Shown piece after piece: positions 62,742 through 64,000 of a stretch of 64,000 nucleotides of DNA. Position 1 is the first letter of the stretch; each line of letters begins with the position of its first letter. Source of the DNA: Methanobacterium sp. Lineage in GTDB: Archaea; Methanobacteriota; Methanobacteria; Methanobacteriales; Methanobacteriaceae. The stretch lies in NCBI RefSeq assembly GCF_016217785.1, contig NZ_JACRGA010000005.1, positions 377,810-441,809 on the forward strand, in the 5' to 3' direction. A model generated the notes under the pieces. That model searched no databases, was not told the DNA's origin, and worked only from the letters and a program-made list of their open reading frames with translations. The position numbers were made by a program, and so were the translations under genes.

Positions 62742-64000
62742 CTGAAACAACAATTGTTGCTAGCTACGCTACTCTTACTCACAGTAGCCATGCTGGCCCC
62801 TAGTATTAACTATGCCACCCCAAATCAGTCAGATTCAGTTAATTTCACGAACACAACCAACATCAGTGAGATAGTAGAAAACACCACAGACTCAGTTAAT
62901 ATTCAGAATACAACCACCACGGTGGTTAGCGATACAGAAAACAATCAGCAAGAAAACCAGACATCAGAAAGCACCAACAACACTCAAAATAGTTCATCCG
63001 ATAACAGTAACCAAACAAACACCATTCAGAATAACACTGCGGCAGCATCAGATGGAACCTACAATAATGTCCACGGGTTATGGTTAAATACGGACGACGT
63101 AAATAACGTCGATGTCAACGAATTAATAAGAGCCGGAATAACGGACATATTCGTCAAGGCAAACCGCATATCATCTCCAACATATCAAACGGTCCTGACG
63201 ACCATAATTAACAAACTACAAGGTACAGAAATACGGATCCATGCCTGGATAACCTGTTTCGTAGATGAAAACGGGCACTGGGTTGATCCTAAAGACAGTG
63301 ATACCACTGACGCACTGGTAAATACCATAGCAGATATCACAACAAACTACAACATCGCTGGAATTCACCTAGACTACGTTCGCTATCCTGGAACCGCTTA
63401 CCAACACTCCGGAGGCACAGAAGCCATAACCAGCTTCGTCCAGAGAGTGTACACCACAGTAAAATCCATAAAGGCAAAAGTAGCAGTTTCAGCTGCACTA
63501 ATGCCTGAAGGAGCAGTCAACGCATACTACTACGGGCAGGACTACACCCAGCTATCCAACTACCTGGACTTCCTGGTCCCCATGATTTACGAGGGGAACT
63601 ACAACGAAGACAATGAATGGATAACCTCGGCCACTGCTTACATAGTCAGCCACTCTACCAAACCCGTAGTTGCTGGATTACAAACATATCAAAGCGACAA
63701 CAACGTGGTAGCGTTATCAGCCGAAGAAATCAATGAAGATATAGAATCAGCCATAGCTGGAGGCTCATCAGGATTTGTGCTCTTCAGATACGGATGGCTG
63801 GATAAAGATTTCTTCCAAAACACTTCCACCACAACCTTCACTCCGGAGCAGATTGCTGCTGCTGCGGTGAATGTTAAGGCTTACATTGAAACTAATAAGT
63901 GTTTGCCTAGTACGGTGAGTGTTGCGGGTGTTTCTGTGAATATTGCCCAGTATTTGTATCTGGCCTGTCAGGCTTCGGTGCAGATCGGTAGTGGCAGTAA
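62742..64000 (+). CDS. Secreted glycoside-hydrolase-like protein with pseudomurein-binding repeat (cut by window end)
   Basis: A frame open from the stop at 62727 to the window end (about 420 residues shown). It starts with a signal peptide (KQQLLLATLLLLTVAMLAP), then an Asn/Thr-rich linker (about 25-105). A TIM-barrel glycoside-hydrolase-like domain follows (about 110-350) with IRIHAWITCFVD, GIHLDYVRYPG (acidic catalytic-type Asp) and LVPMIYEGNY. The last part (VKAYIETNKCLPSTVSVAG, about 385 onward) begins a pseudomurein-binding repeat. There is no ATG, and GAGGGGG stands eight bases before CTG 62742, so a CTG (or ATA) start is inferred; TTG 62754 is the alternative. Likely cell-wall bound. 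Confidence 0.75.
   Translation, partial: MKQQLLLATLLLLTVAMLAPSINYATPNQSDSVNFTNTTNISEIVENTTDSVNIQNTTTTVVSDTENNQQENQTSESTNNTQNSSSDNSNQTNTIQNNTAAASDGTYNNVHGLWLNTDDVNNVDVNELIRAGITDIFVKANRISSPTYQTVLTTIINKLQGTEIRIHAWITCFVDENGHWVDPKDSDTTDALVNTIADITTNYNIAGIHLDYVRYPGTAYQHSGGTEAITSFVQRVYTTVKSIKAKVAVSAALMPEGAVNAYYYGQDYTQLSNYLDFLVPMIYEGNYNEDNEWITSATAYIVSHSTKPVVAGLQTYQSDNNVVALSAEEINEDIESAIAGGSSGFVLFRYGWLDKDFFQNTSTTTFTPEQIAAAAVNVKAYIETNKCLPSTVSVAGVSVNIAQYLYLACQASVQIGSGS

Overview
The window looks like chromosomal DNA of a pseudomurein-walled methanogen of the order Methanobacteriales, most likely Methanobacterium or a close relative. The evidence is archaeal core genes (deoxyhypusine synthase, TRAM proteins, TldD, a NOG1-type GTPase, the DUF39/NIL-ferredoxin homocysteine pair, a ThiN protein), a cell-wall protein ending in a pseudomurein-binding repeat, REC-PAS-HisKA_2 sensor kinases, large beta-helix adhesins, archaeal TATA boxes and GGAGG/GGTGAT ribosome-binding sites in AT-rich DNA. 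No rRNA, tRNA, CRISPR array or intact insertion sequence was recognised.

Layout. 0.1-6.1 kb: a DHA2-type drug exporter with repeated upstream boxes, a SHOCT protein and a giant sensor kinase. 6.5-12 kb: an operon resembling the bacterial orange-protein (ORP) clusters. It holds a decayed DUF134 regulator behind a perfect palindrome, a zinc ribbon, two NifX/ORP-like proteins, an Mrp ATPase, two MinD ATPases with ferredoxin inserts, and a cation exporter fused to a NifX-like domain. 12-14.8 kb: an unrecognised 593-aa protein with a LarC-C-terminal-like partner, then a frameshifted DUF488 gene. 15-25 kb: Rieske protein, small lipoproteins, a second sensor kinase, a methyltransferase, a CPBP protease homologue, a signal-peptidase-like lipoprotein and a phosphoesterase. 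25-30 kb: a frameshifted exporter, and a PadR regulator with an ABC exporter.

30-38.4 kb is the accessory region. Cargo genes (RsgA, small membrane proteins, DUF3795, a TPR protein, zinc ribbons, a TIR/deoxyribosyltransferase-like candidate defence protein, DUF2188) alternate with decayed copies of one tyrosine-integrase gene. Several copies end in the same T-tract plus a promoter-like box that sits just ahead of the next cargo gene. Single remnants of the same integrase lie further out at 21.5, 23.4 and 27.0 kb.

38.4-62 kb is mostly core metabolism and housekeeping: an HTH-CBS regulator, deoxyhypusine synthase, PyrF, duplicated TRAM genes, the cobalt transporter CbiMNQO, a DUF362 ferredoxin, a giant adhesin, TetR, the homocysteine pair, TldD, AMMECR1, a NOG1-like GTPase, Hsp20 with an 18-residue repeat arm, a SIS protein and ThiN. 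The window ends inside a secreted glycoside-hydrolase-like protein that seems to start at a non-ATG codon.

Several genes carry single-base frameshifts (DUF134, DUF488, an MFS exporter, the integrase copies). Some may be assembly errors and others genuine decay.
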